DNA of 64,000 nt, taken from Lutibacter sp. (GTDB taxonomy: Bacteria; Bacteroidota; Bacteroidia; Flavobacteriales; Flavobacteriaceae). Every line of letters starts with the position of its first letter. Within the stretch, counting starts at the first letter, position 1. The position numbers were made by a program, and so were the translations under genes. Of this stretch, positions 18,323 to 26,798 are shown piece after piece. The stretch covers positions 105,794 to 169,793 of the forward strand of contig NZ_JAEINV010000008.1 of the NCBI RefSeq assembly GCF_016342705.1, read 5' to 3'. Under the pieces are notes generated by a model. It was not told the DNA's origin, searched no databases, and saw only the letters and a list, made by a program, of their open reading frames with translations.

Positions 18323-19049
18323 CTGGAACTACATAAAAGGAGTATTCTTAATTACTTTAATTGGGTTTTTATATGGTTTTTCAAATCATAAAAATAATGC
18401 CATAAAAGTGAAGGAAGTTGTAGTTGAATTTGAGCGCGGAAATAACCTTTTTATGAATTATGAAATGGTTAATAAATTGTTAATACAAAATGGAAAAACT
18501 GTTAGAAATCAAGAAAAATCTGTTATAGATTTACATAAATTAGAGTCTAATGTTCTATCACATCCTATGGTAGAAAATGCGGCTATTTTTTTAACAGTTG
18601 ATGGTTCGCTAAAAGCAAAGGTTAAACAGCGTACACCTATAGCAAGAGTGGTGTCTGAAGATGAGAGTTATTATATTGATAGACAGGCTAAAAGGATGCC
18701 TTTGTCAGTAAATCACTCGGAGCGTGTTTTGATTATCTTTGGCGATGTTGAAGAAGAAGATTTTGAAGAAATTCACTTGTTGGCAACAACAATTTTAAAC
18801 GATGAATTTTTAAAAAAACAAATAATTGGTGTGGAATTAGCGCCAGATAATGAGTACGTTTTAGAAACAAGAGTTGGTGAACAAAAAATAATTGTTGGTA
18901 AGATTGAAAATTTAAACGAAAAATTTGAGAATTTAAAATCGTTTTATAACAAAACAATGTTAGATAGTACAATTAATAATTACTCATCAATAAATTTAAA
19001 ATACCGCAAGCAAGTTGTGTGTACAAAAGAAGTAGAATATGGAGCATAA
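18312..19049 (+). CDS. ftsQ: Cell division protein FtsQ
   Basis: 245-residue bitopic protein with one membrane helix at about 8-22, followed by a POTRA-like and beta domain (VVVEFERGNNLFMN onward). This is the FtsQ layout that links the early and late divisome. The start is GTG at 18312, inside the end of murC (11-nt overlap); the stop overlaps ftsA by 11 nt. Sequence similarity across phyla is weak, so position between murC and ftsA carries much of the assignment. Confidence 0.88.
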   Translation: MKINWNYIKGVFLITLIGFLYGFSNHKNNAIKVKEVVVEFERGNNLFMNYEMVNKLLIQNGKTVRNQEKSVIDLHKLESNVLSHPMVENAAIFLTVDGSLKAKVKQRTPIARVVSEDESYYIDRQAKRMPLSVNHSERVLIIFGDVEEEDFEEIHLLATTILNDEFLKKQIIGVELAPDNEYVLETRVGEQKIIVGKIENLNEKFENLKSFYNKTMLDSTINNYSSINLKYRKQVVCTKEVEYGA

Positions 19050-20373
19050 TGATATTTCAGTAGGTTTAGATATAGGAACAACAAAAATTGTTGCTATGAT
19101 TGGGCGAAAGAATGAATATGGGAAAATTGAGTTGCTTGGTACGGGTAAAGCAAAAAGTTTAGGAGTACATAGAGGTGTTGTAAATAATATTACACAAACA
19201 ATACAATCAATTCAATTAGCTGTTGATGAAGCTATTGCAGTGTCAGGGATTAAAATAGATGAGGCAGTGGTTGGTATTGCAGGTCAACATATTAGAAGTT
19301 TACAACATAGTGATTATATAACACGCCCTAATTCTGAAGAAGTTATAAATGATGAAGATTTAGAAAAGCTTGAAAAACAAGTATATAAATTAGTGATGCT
19401 TCCAGGAGAAGAAATTATACACGTTTTACCTCAAGAATTTAAAGTTGATGGACAAGCGGAAATAACTGAGCCTGTTGGAATGTATGGTGGAAGATTAGAA
19501 GCAAATTTTCACGTAGTTGTTGGTCAGGTTTCATCTATTAGAAATATAGGGCGGTGTATTAAAAGCGCCGGATTAAATCTTGCAGGAATAACATTAGAAC
19601 CTTTGGCATCTGCCGAGGCAGTTTTAAGTAATGAAGAAAAAGAAGCTGGCGTTGCTTTAATTGATATTGGAGGTGGAACAACAGATTTAGCCATATTTAA
19701 AAACGGAATTATTCGTCATACAGCAGTTATTCCTTTCGGAGGAAATGTAATAACCGAAGATATTAAAGAAGGTTGTTCAATTATTGAAAAACAAGCAGAA
19801 TTATTAAAAACAAAATTTGGGTCAGCTTGGCCAGGTGAAAATAAAGAGAATGAAATTGTATCAATTCCAGGTCTAAGAGGAAGAGATCCAAAAGAAATTA
19901 CACTTAAAAATTTATCTAAAATAATACATGCACGTGTTGTAGAAATTATTGAGCAAGTTTTTTTAGAAATTAAAAATTATGGTCATGAAGAACCAAAGAA
20001 AAAATTAATAGCGGGAATTGTACTAACAGGAGGCGGCGCTCAGTTAAAACATTTAAAACAATTAGTAGAATATATTACAGGTATGGATACCAGAATTGGA
20101 TATCCGAATGAAAATTTAGCTGGAGATACAGATGAAAGTTTTTCGAGTCCACAATATGCCACTGCAGTAGGTTTATTAATGAATGGATTAAAAAAAATAG
20201 ATAAACAAAAGGCAAAAAATTTACCACCAAAAGTTGTAGCAGAAGAGTTAGCGGAAAAGCCTTCAATAGAAGTTCCAGAAGAAATTAAAGTTGAAGAACC
20301 AAAAGAACCTAAAAAATCAATTTTTGAAAAATGGGGAGATAAGTTTAGAGATTTTTTAGACAACGCGGAATAG
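19039..20373 (+). CDS. ftsA: Cell division protein FtsA
   Basis: Actin-like ATPase that tethers FtsZ to the membrane. 444 residues; phosphate-1 motif GLDIGTTK (9-16), the phosphate-2 motif LIDIGGGTTDLA in the centre and the adenosine motif ILTGGGAQLKHL. The acidic, Pro-rich linker (about 395-425) leads to a C-terminal amphipathic helix (KSIFEKWGDKFRDFLD) that probably binds the membrane. Followed 51 nt later by ftsZ. Confidence 0.95.
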   Translation: MEHNDISVGLDIGTTKIVAMIGRKNEYGKIELLGTGKAKSLGVHRGVVNNITQTIQSIQLAVDEAIAVSGIKIDEAVVGIAGQHIRSLQHSDYITRPNSEEVINDEDLEKLEKQVYKLVMLPGEEIIHVLPQEFKVDGQAEITEPVGMYGGRLEANFHVVVGQVSSIRNIGRCIKSAGLNLAGITLEPLASAEAVLSNEEKEAGVALIDIGGGTTDLAIFKNGIIRHTAVIPFGGNVITEDIKEGCSIIEKQAELLKTKFGSAWPGENKENEIVSIPGLRGRDPKEITLKNLSKIIHARVVEIIEQVFLEIKNYGHEEPKKKLIAGIVLTGGGAQLKHLKQLVEYITGMDTRIGYPNENLAGDTDESFSSPQYATAVGLLMNGLKKIDKQKAKNLPPKVVAEELAEKPSIEVPEEIKVEEPKEPKKSIFEKWGDKFRDFLDNAE

Positions 20374-20424
20374 CATAAATTATTAGTAAGAAAAAGAGAC
20401 GTATAACACCAACAAATAAATATT

Positions 20425-22323
20425 ATGAGCACAGATTTTAACAACATTTCCTTCGATTTACCAAAAAATCAATCTAACGTTATTAAAGTTATAGGAGTAG
20501 GTGGTGGCGGTAGTAATGCCGTTAATCACATGTATACTCAAGGAATTGATGGAGTAGATTTTGTTATTTGCAATACAGATGCTCAAGCATTGCACAATAG
20601 CCCAATCCCAACAAAAATTCAGTTAGGAGTTTCTTTAACTGAAGGTTTAGGTGCTGGCGCAAACCCTGAGGTTGGTGAACAAGCTGCAAAAGAAAGTATT
20701 GAAGAAATAAAGCAAATGTTATCTTCAAATTCAAAAATGGTTTTTATTACCGTTGGAATGGGTGGTGGAACCGGTACGGGTGCTGCTCCTGTAATTGCTA
20801 AAGCTGCTAGAGAATTAGATTTACTAACTATTGGTATTGTTACTATTCCATTTTCTTTTGAAGGAAAAACTAGAAATGAACAAGCTCAAAAAGGGATTGA
20901 AAAATTACGTGAATATGTAGACTCGTTGGTGGTAATTAATAACAATAAATTAAGAGAAGTATACGGAAATCTTGGTTTTAAAGCAGGTTTTTCAAAAGCT
21001 GATGAAGTTTTATCAACTGCAGCAAGAGGTATTGCAGAAGTTATTACACATCATTATACTCAAAACATAGATTTACGTGATGCAAAAACCGTACTATCTA
21101 ATAGTGGAACAGCTATAATGGGATCTGGAACAGCATCTGGGATAAATAGATCTGAAGAAGCTATTTCTAAAGCATTAGATTCACCTTTATTAAATGATAA
21201 TAAGATCACAGGCGCTAAAAATGTCTTATTGTTAATTGTTTCTGGAACAGATGAAATTACCATTGATGAAATTGGAGAAATTAACGATTATATTCAATCT
21301 GAAGCTAAATCTAACGTAAACATTATTATGGGTGTTGGAGAAGATGAAAGCTTAGGAGAAGCTATTGCAGTAACCATTGTTGCAACCGGTTTTAATAAAG
21401 ATCAACAACATGAAATTTCAAATGTTGAAGCCAAAAAAATAATTCATACACTTAATGATGAGCAAGAAGCATCCTATGATTTTTCTGAAAAAAATTTACT
21501 AGATAATGCTTCAAAATCAACAAATGAGCCTATTGCAGCTGTTGAAATTAAAGAAGAAAAAATAGTGTATGATTTAGGAGAAGAAATAGAAGAAGAACCT
21601 CAATTTGATTTAATACAAACCTCGGAGTTTATTAAAAACATTGAAGTTGTTTGTGAAGAAATTTCTTCAAAAAAGTTTGAGGAATTTGTGATTACTGAAG
21701 TAAAATCAGAAAAGGTAGAACCAGTAATTGAACCAATTTCAGAAGAAAAGCAAATTTCATTTACGTTTGATTTGCCTATTTCTCAATCAAAAAAAGAACC
21801 TGTTAAAGAAGTAAATGAACCCGTAATTAATAATATTGAAGTAATTGCGCATCAAGTAGTTCAACCTAAAAAAATTGAAGAAGATGTATATTTTACTTTA
21901 GAAGATTATACAGAGTTGGAAGAAAATCTTACAAGAGCTTCAAAACCTGTTGCAATTGAGAAAAAAGTAATTGATGAGCCTACTTTAAAATATAAATCCG
22001 AACCAAAAATTAGCATTAATGATCACGAGGTTTTTGATCATAAAGAGGTTTCTCCGTTAGATTTAACAATTGCTGAATTGCAAAAAAGAGCTGCGGAAAG
22101 AAGAGAAAAAATGAAAAACTTTAATTATAAGTTTATAAATAAAGTAAATAAAAATATTGACGAAATAGAAAAAGAGCCAGCTTATAAAAGAATGGGTGTA
22201 GAATTAAATCAAACCTCTCATTCATCACAATTAAATCAGTCTAGAACTACTTTAAATATTGATGAAAATGATGATATTCAATTCCGTTCAAACAACTCAT
22301 TTCTACATGATAATGTAGATTAA
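20425..22323 (+). CDS. ftsZ: Cell division GTPase FtsZ with long C-terminal extension
   Basis: Tubulin-like GTPase that builds the Z ring. The GTPase domain (about 20-320) has GGGGSNAVN and the tubulin signature GGGTGTG at 113-119. The 632-residue length is much greater than the usual 380-400: after about residue 330 comes a Glu/Lys/Ile-rich, probably disordered linker of about 250 residues, then a basic helix (LQKRAAERREKMKNF) and a short tail. The classical FtsA-binding CCTP is not obvious. Last gene of the dcw cluster, followed by a terminator. Confidence 0.95.
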   Translation: MSTDFNNISFDLPKNQSNVIKVIGVGGGGSNAVNHMYTQGIDGVDFVICNTDAQALHNSPIPTKIQLGVSLTEGLGAGANPEVGEQAAKESIEEIKQMLSSNSKMVFITVGMGGGTGTGAAPVIAKAARELDLLTIGIVTIPFSFEGKTRNEQAQKGIEKLREYVDSLVVINNNKLREVYGNLGFKAGFSKADEVLSTAARGIAEVITHHYTQNIDLRDAKTVLSNSGTAIMGSGTASGINRSEEAISKALDSPLLNDNKITGAKNVLLLIVSGTDEITIDEIGEINDYIQSEAKSNVNIIMGVGEDESLGEAIAVTIVATGFNKDQQHEISNVEAKKIIHTLNDEQEASYDFSEKNLLDNASKSTNEPIAAVEIKEEKIVYDLGEEIEEEPQFDLIQTSEFIKNIEVVCEEISSKKFEEFVITEVKSEKVEPVIEPISEEKQISFTFDLPISQSKKEPVKEVNEPVINNIEVIAHQVVQPKKIEEDVYFTLEDYTELEENLTRASKPVAIEKKVIDEPTLKYKSEPKISINDHEVFDHKEVSPLDLTIAELQKRAAERREKMKNFNYKFINKVNKNIDEIEKEPAYKRMGVELNQTSHSSQLNQSRTTLNIDENDDIQFRSNNSFLHDNVD

Positions 22324-22369
22324 AACTTTGCCCAAAGACAAGTGCCCTTAGACAAGTTTTCTAAGTTTT

Positions 22370-22420
22370 GGACTCGAAAATCTTTAATGAAAATTAGAGA
22401 ATTTCGAGTTCTTTTTTTTT
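22370..22420 (+). terminator. Rho-independent terminator after ftsZ
   Basis: ACTCGAAA (22372-22379) pairs with TTTCGAGT (22402-22409), with further pairing inside, followed by C and nine T residues. It lies 50 nt after the ftsZ stop and closes the dcw transcript. Confidence 0.75.
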
Positions 22421-22446
22421 ATCTTCGCAAATAAATAATTTTGATT

Positions 22447-22896
22447 ATGAGTTTACAAGAAAAGGTAATGGATAAAATGAAAGAGGCTATGAAATCCAAA
22501 AACAGCATAGCATTGGAATCATTAAGAGCCATTAAATCGGAATTGCTCTTATTGCAAACTAAAGGAGGTACATCTGATAAATTTAATTCAGAAGATGAAA
22601 TTAAATTACTTCAAAAATTAGTAAAACAAAGAAAAGATAGTGCAGCGCTTTATATTGAGCAAGGCAGAGAAGATTTAGCAGATCCTGAGTTAGCACAAGT
22701 GGGAGTAATAGCTCAGTTTTTACCAGAACAAATGAGTGATGAAGCTGTTAAAAACATTGTTGCTAAAATTATTGAGAAAGTTGGAGCAACTTCAATGAAA
22801 GACATGGGAACTGTTATGGGTATGGCTTCTAAAGAACTTGCTGGAAAAGCAGATGGTAAAGCAATATCTATGGCTGTAAAACAATTATTGGCTTAG
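22447..22896 (+). CDS. GatB/YqeY domain protein
   Basis: 149 residues of the YqeY family, related to the C-terminal tRNA-binding domain of GatB. Such stand-alone proteins are thought to act around tRNA or amidotransferase complexes, but the role is not settled. MSLQEKVMDKMKEAMK at the start and the GTVMGMASKELAGKADGKAIS helix-turn motif near the C-terminus are typical. ATG at 22447 is preferred to the TTG 6 nt earlier. A promoter-like TATCTTCG lies at 22420-22427. The tRNA-Arg gene begins 16 nt after the stop, so the two may be co-transcribed. Confidence 0.9.
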   Translation: MSLQEKVMDKMKEAMKSKNSIALESLRAIKSELLLLQTKGGTSDKFNSEDEIKLLQKLVKQRKDSAALYIEQGREDLADPELAQVGVIAQFLPEQMSDEAVKNIVAKIIEKVGATSMKDMGTVMGMASKELAGKADGKAISMAVKQLLA

Positions 22897-22912
22897 ATAA
22901 AAATTAATATTT

Positions 22913-22986
22913 GGCCTCGTGGCGCAACTGAATAGCGCACTGGATTTCGGCTCCAGCGGTTGTAGGTTTGAATCCTACCGAGGTCA
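22913..22986 (+). tRNA. tRNA-Arg (anticodon TCG)
   Basis: A full cloverleaf can be drawn. Acceptor GGCCTCG pairs with CGAGGTC (one G-U). The D arm is GCGC..GCGC, the anticodon stem is CTGGA/TCCAG with loop TTTCGGC (anticodon TCG), the T arm is GTAGG/CCTAC with loop TTTGAAT, and the discriminator is A. CCA is not encoded. It decodes CGA and probably other CGN codons. Confidence 0.93.
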
Positions 22987-22992
22987 CTAGTA

Positions 22993-23031
22993 AAACCCTT
23001 GAGAAATTATATTTTTCAAGGGTTTTTTCTT
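22993..23031 (+). terminator. Terminator after tRNA-Arg
   Basis: AACCCTTGA and TCAAGGGTT form a 9-bp stem followed by a run of T residues. It ends the yqeY/tRNA-Arg transcript 7 nt after the tRNA. The following ~210 bases up to the phosphorylase gene hold no gene or clear promoter that I can recognise. Confidence 0.85.
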
Positions 23032-23243
23032 TTTCAACAAATAAAGAATGATATTAAATAGCTTTAGATTTCAAGGAAATGAGTTTTATCAAATTATTTG
23101 TGTAAATGACAATATTGTATCAAAAAGAATTCTATAGGATTGTTAATTTTAGAACTTGTATAAAGTGCTATTTTTTTCATAATATTTTCAGAAAATAGTT
23201 ATGGTAAATAGTGATATTTTAAAGATTAAATACAATATTAAAC

Positions 23244-25679
23244 ATGAAATACGGTCATTTTGATGATGCAAATAGAGAGTATGTAATTACGAATCCTAAA
23301 ACTCCCTATCCGTGGATTAATTATCTTGGAAACGAAGATTTTTTCTCGCTAACTTCCAATACAGGAGGAGGTTATACTTTTTATAAAGATGCTAAATTTA
23401 GGAGGTTAACTAGATACAGATATAATAATGTACCTATTGATGATGGAGGAAAATATTTTTATATTAAAGATGAGGAAACAATATGGTCTCCAGGATGGAA
23501 ACCTGTAAAAACCGAATTGGATAGTTATGAATGCCGCCACGGAATGAGTTATACTAAATTCAAAAGTTCCAAAAATGGTGTTCAGGCAGAAGTACTACAA
23601 TTTATTCCACTTGGTTTTTGGGGTGAAATTCAAAAAGTAAATTTAAAGAATACAACTTCAAAAGTAAAAACTTTAAAATTGTATTCATTTATAGAATGGG
23701 CGTTGTGGAATGCTGAAGATGATATGACCAACTTTCAACGTAATTTTAGTACGGGTGAAGTTGAAATTGAAGATTCAGTTATTTATCATAAAACCGAATT
23801 TAAAGAAAGACGAAATCATTACGCTTTTTACTCAGTAAATGAGCCTATTAATGGTTATGATACTGACAGAGATTCATTTATTGGATTATATAATGGTTTT
23901 GATGCTCCAGAAGCTGTTACTAATGGAAAACCTTCAAATTCTAAAGCACATGGGTGGTCTCCAGTTGCTTCGCATTATATTGAAGTAACGCTACAGCCAG
24001 GTGAAGAAAAAGATTACATTTTTATGTTGGGTTATGTGGAAGTAGATGAAAATAACAAATGGGAAAGTAAAGCTGTAATCAACAAAAAACCTGCAAAGGA
24101 AATGATTGCCAAATACAATACTGTTGAAAAAGTGAAAGTTGCATATAAAGAGTTGCAAGTGTATTGGGATGATTTATTAGGAAAAATTTCTATTCAATCT
24201 GATGATGAAAAATTAGATAGAATGGTGAATATTTGGAATCAATATCAATGTATGGTTACTTTTAATATGTCTCGTTCTGCGTCATTTTTTGAATCAGGAA
24301 TTGGCCGTGGAATGGGTTTTAGAGATTCTAATCAAGATTTAATTGGTTTTGTACATCAAATCCCAGAAAGAGCACGCGAAAGAATTGTTGATATTGCCTC
24401 AACACAATTTGAAGATGGCTCTTGTTACCACCAATATCAACCATTAACTAAAAAAGGGAATGCTATTTTAGGTGGGAATTTTAATGATGATCCGCTATGG
24501 TTAATCCTTTCAACAACTGAATATATTAAAGAAACTGGTGATTTTTCTTTATTGGATGAATTAGTTCCTTTTGATAATGATATTACAAGAGCAAAACCAC
24601 ATTTTGAGCATTTAAAAGCATCATTTTATCATGTGGTTAATAATTTGGGACCTCATCAATTACCACTTATTGGTAGAGCAGATTGGAATGATTGTTTAAA
24701 CTTAAATTGTTTTTCAAAAGATCCAAACGAGTCTTTCCAAACTACCGGAAACAAAAAAGACGGACAAGCAGAATCTTTAATGATTGCAGGACTTTTTGTT
24801 GTGTACGGTAAAGAATATATAGATTTATGTAAGCAAATTGGTAATGATGAAGAGGCAAATGAGGCGCAAATTCATGTAGATAACATGATTGAAGCTGTTA
24901 AAAAACATGGTTGGGATGGTGATTGGTTTTTAAGAGCATACGATTATTTTGGAAAAAAAGTTGGTTCTAATGAAAATGAAGAAGGAAAAATATTTATAGA
25001 ATCTCAAGGTTGGTGCAGTATGGCCGAAATTGGTATTGAAGATGGTTTAGTAGAAAAATCATTAAATGCTGTTGATGAACATTTAAATTGTGATTACGGA
25101 ATTGTATTAAATAGCCCGGCTTTTTCTAAGTATTATATTGAATACGGCGAAATTTCTACATATCCAGCTGGTTATAAAGAAAACGGAGGAATCTTTTGCC
25201 ATAACAATCCTTGGGTTATGATTGCGGAAACTAAGATTGGAAGAGGTGATAAAGCGTTTGAATATTATTCTAAAATAGCACCTAGTTATTTAGAAGAAAT
25301 TTCAGAATTACATAAAGTTGAACCTTATGTATATTGCCAAATGATTGCAGGTAAAGAAGCTTCAAAACCTGGCGAAGCTAAAAATTCTTGGCTGTCTGGA
25401 ACGGCATCTTGGAATTTTTATGCAATTACACAATATATTTTAGGTATTAAACCAATGTATTATGGACTTTTAGTAAATCCTTGTATTCCTTCAAAGTGGA
25501 ATAGGTTTAAAATGAGTAGAAAATTTAGAGGAGCTACTTATAATATTGAAGTTTTAAACCCAAACAATGTTAGTAAAGGAATACAACAATTAATTGTAAA
25601 TGGTGAGAAAATTGGTTCAAACATTATTCCAATTCTAGAAGCTAATAAAGAACATGCTATAACAGTAATAATGGGCTAA
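23244..25679 (+). CDS. Cellobiose phosphorylase (GH94)
   Basis: Phosphorolyses cellobiose to glucose 1-phosphate and glucose in the cytosol, saving one ATP compared with hydrolysis. At 811 residues it has the size of clostridial cellobiose phosphorylases. From memory of that family, [30 protein letters not shown] and [18 protein letters not shown] are highly similar, which favours cellobiose over chitobiose phosphorylase. The catalytic region is [10 protein letters not shown], with Asp480 and Asp483; the WND aspartate should be the general acid. No signal peptide. It converges with the AraC-type regulator gene and shares its terminator; it probably processes disaccharide released by the adjacent PUL. 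Confidence 0.92.
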   Translation: MKYGHFDDANREYVITNPKTPYPWINYLGNEDFFSLTSNTGGGYTFYKDAKFRRLTRYRYNNVPIDDGGKYFYIKDEETIWSPGWKPVKTELDSYECRHGMSYTKFKSSKNGVQAEVLQFIPLGFWGEIQKVNLKNTTSKVKTLKLYSFIEWALWNAEDDMTNFQRNFSTGEVEIEDSVIYHKTEFKERRNHYAFYSVNEPINGYDTDRDSFIGLYNGFDAPEAVTNGKPSNSKAHGWSPVASHYIEVTLQPGEEKDYIFMLGYVEVDENNKWESKAVINKKPAKEMIAKYNTVEKVKVAYKELQVYWDDLLGKISIQSDDEKLDRMVNIWNQYQCMVTFNMSRSASFFESGIGRGMGFRDSNQDLIGFVHQIPERARERIVDIASTQFEDGSCYHQYQPLTKKGNAILGGNFNDDPLWLILSTTEYIKETGDFSLLDELVPFDNDITRAKPHFEHLKASFYHVVNNLGPHQLPLIGRADWNDCLNLNCFSKDPNESFQTTGNKKDGQAESLMIAGLFVVYGKEYIDLCKQIGNDEEANEAQIHVDNMIEAVKKHGWDGDWFLRAYDYFGKKVGSNENEEGKIFIESQGWCSMAEIGIEDGLVEKSLNAVDEHLNCDYGIVLNSPAFSKYYIEYGEISTYPAGYKENGGIFCHNNPWVMIAETKIGRGDKAFEYYSKIAPSYLEEISELHKVEPYVYCQMIAGKEASKPGEAKNSWLSGTASWNFYAITQYILGIKPMYYGLLVNPCIPSKWNRFKMSRKFRGATYNIEVLNPNNVSKGIQQLIVNGEKIGSNIIPILEANKEHAITVIMG

Positions 25680-25710
25680 TAAATTTTAATTAAGTTTGAT
25701 TTGTTTATTT

Positions 25711-25748
25711 AAAACTCTCTTAGATAAAATCTGAGAGAGTTTTTTTTA
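25711..25748. terminator. Bidirectional terminator between GH94 and the AraC regulator
   Basis: CTCTCTTAGAT and ATCTGAGAGAG form an 11-bp stem (one G-U) with loop AAA, flanked by an A-run on the left and eight T residues on the right. It can terminate the phosphorylase transcript and, in reverse, the regulator transcript. Confidence 0.85.
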
Positions 25749-25763
25749 TGCAAAAAACACAAA

Positions 25764-26636
25764 TTATAATACTTTTTTAACACCAACAAATTCTTCTTTA
25801 AATTCTTTTGGAGTGCAGTTTTTAGCTTTTTTAAATAAGCGGTTAAAATTGGCAATATTGTTAAATCCACATTTAAAGCCTATTTCTCCAATACTTAAAT
25901 CAGTTTCCAAAAGCCATCTTGTTGCAAAACTAATTCTGGTATTATTTACATAAGTAATAAATGTTTTTCCAGTTCTACTTTTCATAAATCTATTAAATGA
26001 AACTGGACTCATATTTACTAGTTCAGAAATTTCTTTTAAAGTAATTGTTTTAGTAAAATTGTTCTGAATATAATCGTACACTTTTTTTATTTTATCGCTA
26101 TTATGAAAATCTTCTTTAACAGCAGAAGAGTTTGATAGTAATTTTTGTTCTGTAGATTTAGCCAATTCATCTAAAATTGAAATAAACTCTAAATAGTAAC
26201 TAATTCCAGAAATTCTAGTTAAAGCCATTAAGCGAGGCATTACTTTAATGGTAGTTTCTTTAGAAAACAAAATACCATGTTTACCTCTATTAAACATATC
26301 TTTTATAGGCTTAAATATTCTTCTTGCCAACGTTTTTTCATTAAATAAATCTGGATGAATATGAATAGTAATTTCATAAATTTCTTTACAAGTACATTTG
26401 TGCAATTCCCAACCATGAACCAAATTTGGGCCAACCAACACCAATTCTAGTTCATCAATTTCAGCAGTATGATCTCCAATAATTCGTCTAACGCCTTTTC
26501 CTTTAAAAATAAAATTCATTTCAATTTCAGGATGAAAGTGAATAGGGAAATCAAAATCATCTTTTACTCTTTCTTCTACTAAAAAACTATCTTCAGGAAT
26601 TAGTCGTGTAATTTCTCTATGAGCATTTTGTATCAT
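25764..26636 (-). CDS. AraC-family transcriptional regulator with cupin sensor domain
   Basis: 290 residues. The N-terminal cupin-like AraC sensor domain (about 20-90) contains FPIHFHPEIEMNFIFKGKG and may bind a sugar. The C-terminal double helix-turn-helix (about 180-283) has ITLKEISELVNMSPVSFNRFMK and the second motif SIGEIGFKCGFNNIANFNRLFKK, ending CTPKEF. It is divergent from susC and convergent with the GH94 gene, so it is the likely regulator of the carbohydrate locus. A 16-bp perfect palindrome lies 13 nt upstream of its start. No hybrid two-component or ECF/anti-sigma regulator accompanies this PUL. Confidence 0.9.
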   Translation of the reverse strand: MIQNAHREITRLIPEDSFLVEERVKDDFDFPIHFHPEIEMNFIFKGKGVRRIIGDHTAEIDELELVLVGPNLVHGWELHKCTCKEIYEITIHIHPDLFNEKTLARRIFKPIKDMFNRGKHGILFSKETTIKVMPRLMALTRISGISYYLEFISILDELAKSTEQKLLSNSSAVKEDFHNSDKIKKVYDYIQNNFTKTITLKEISELVNMSPVSFNRFMKSRTGKTFITYVNNTRISFATRWLLETDLSIGEIGFKCGFNNIANFNRLFKKAKNCTPKEFKEEFVGVKKVL

Positions 26637-26649
26637 AATTATTTAAAAT

Positions 26650-26665
26650 TGTGTTTTAAAACACA
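26650..26665. promoter_or_regulatory. 16-bp perfect palindrome upstream of the AraC regulator
   Basis: TGTGTTTTAAAACACA reads identically on both strands, 13 nt before the regulator ATG on the minus strand. The location within the 162-nt divergent regulator/susC region suggests an operator, perhaps for autoregulation; a link to the AraC protein is an inference. Confidence 0.45.
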
Positions 26666-26727
26666 TAGTTAATGAAAATATACAAATAAATGACAAAATA
26701 TGATTAACAATTATTTAACATATGTAA

Positions 26728-26735
26728 TAACTTTG
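26728..26735 (+). promoter_or_regulatory. susC operon promoter, -7 element
   Basis: TAACTTTG matches TAnnTTTG, 64 nt before the susC ATG. No TTG is present 18-20 nt upstream, which is compatible with an activator-dependent promoter. The palindrome ACATATGT (26718-26725) directly abuts it, and a perfect inverted repeat (ATTCATA-N4-TATGAAT, 26747-26764) lies just downstream of the expected start site. Confidence 0.5.
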
Positions 26736-26746
26736 TATGAGCTACT

Positions 26747-26764
26747 ATTCATAATAGTATGAAT
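26747..26764. promoter_or_regulatory. Inverted repeat in susC leader
   Basis: ATTCATA and TATGAAT, a perfect 7-bp inverted repeat with spacer ATAG, located about 11 nt downstream of the -7 element and 35 nt before the susC ATG. It could be an operator or a short 5' hairpin of the mRNA. Confidence 0.4.
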
Positions 26765-26798
26765 TTAGGCAAAAAAGAATAATTAAACCAAATATTTT

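Noticed and set aside
20040..20447. 135-codon minus-strand frame at the ftsA/ftsZ junction
   Set aside because: Antisense of the FtsA tail; no conserved features.
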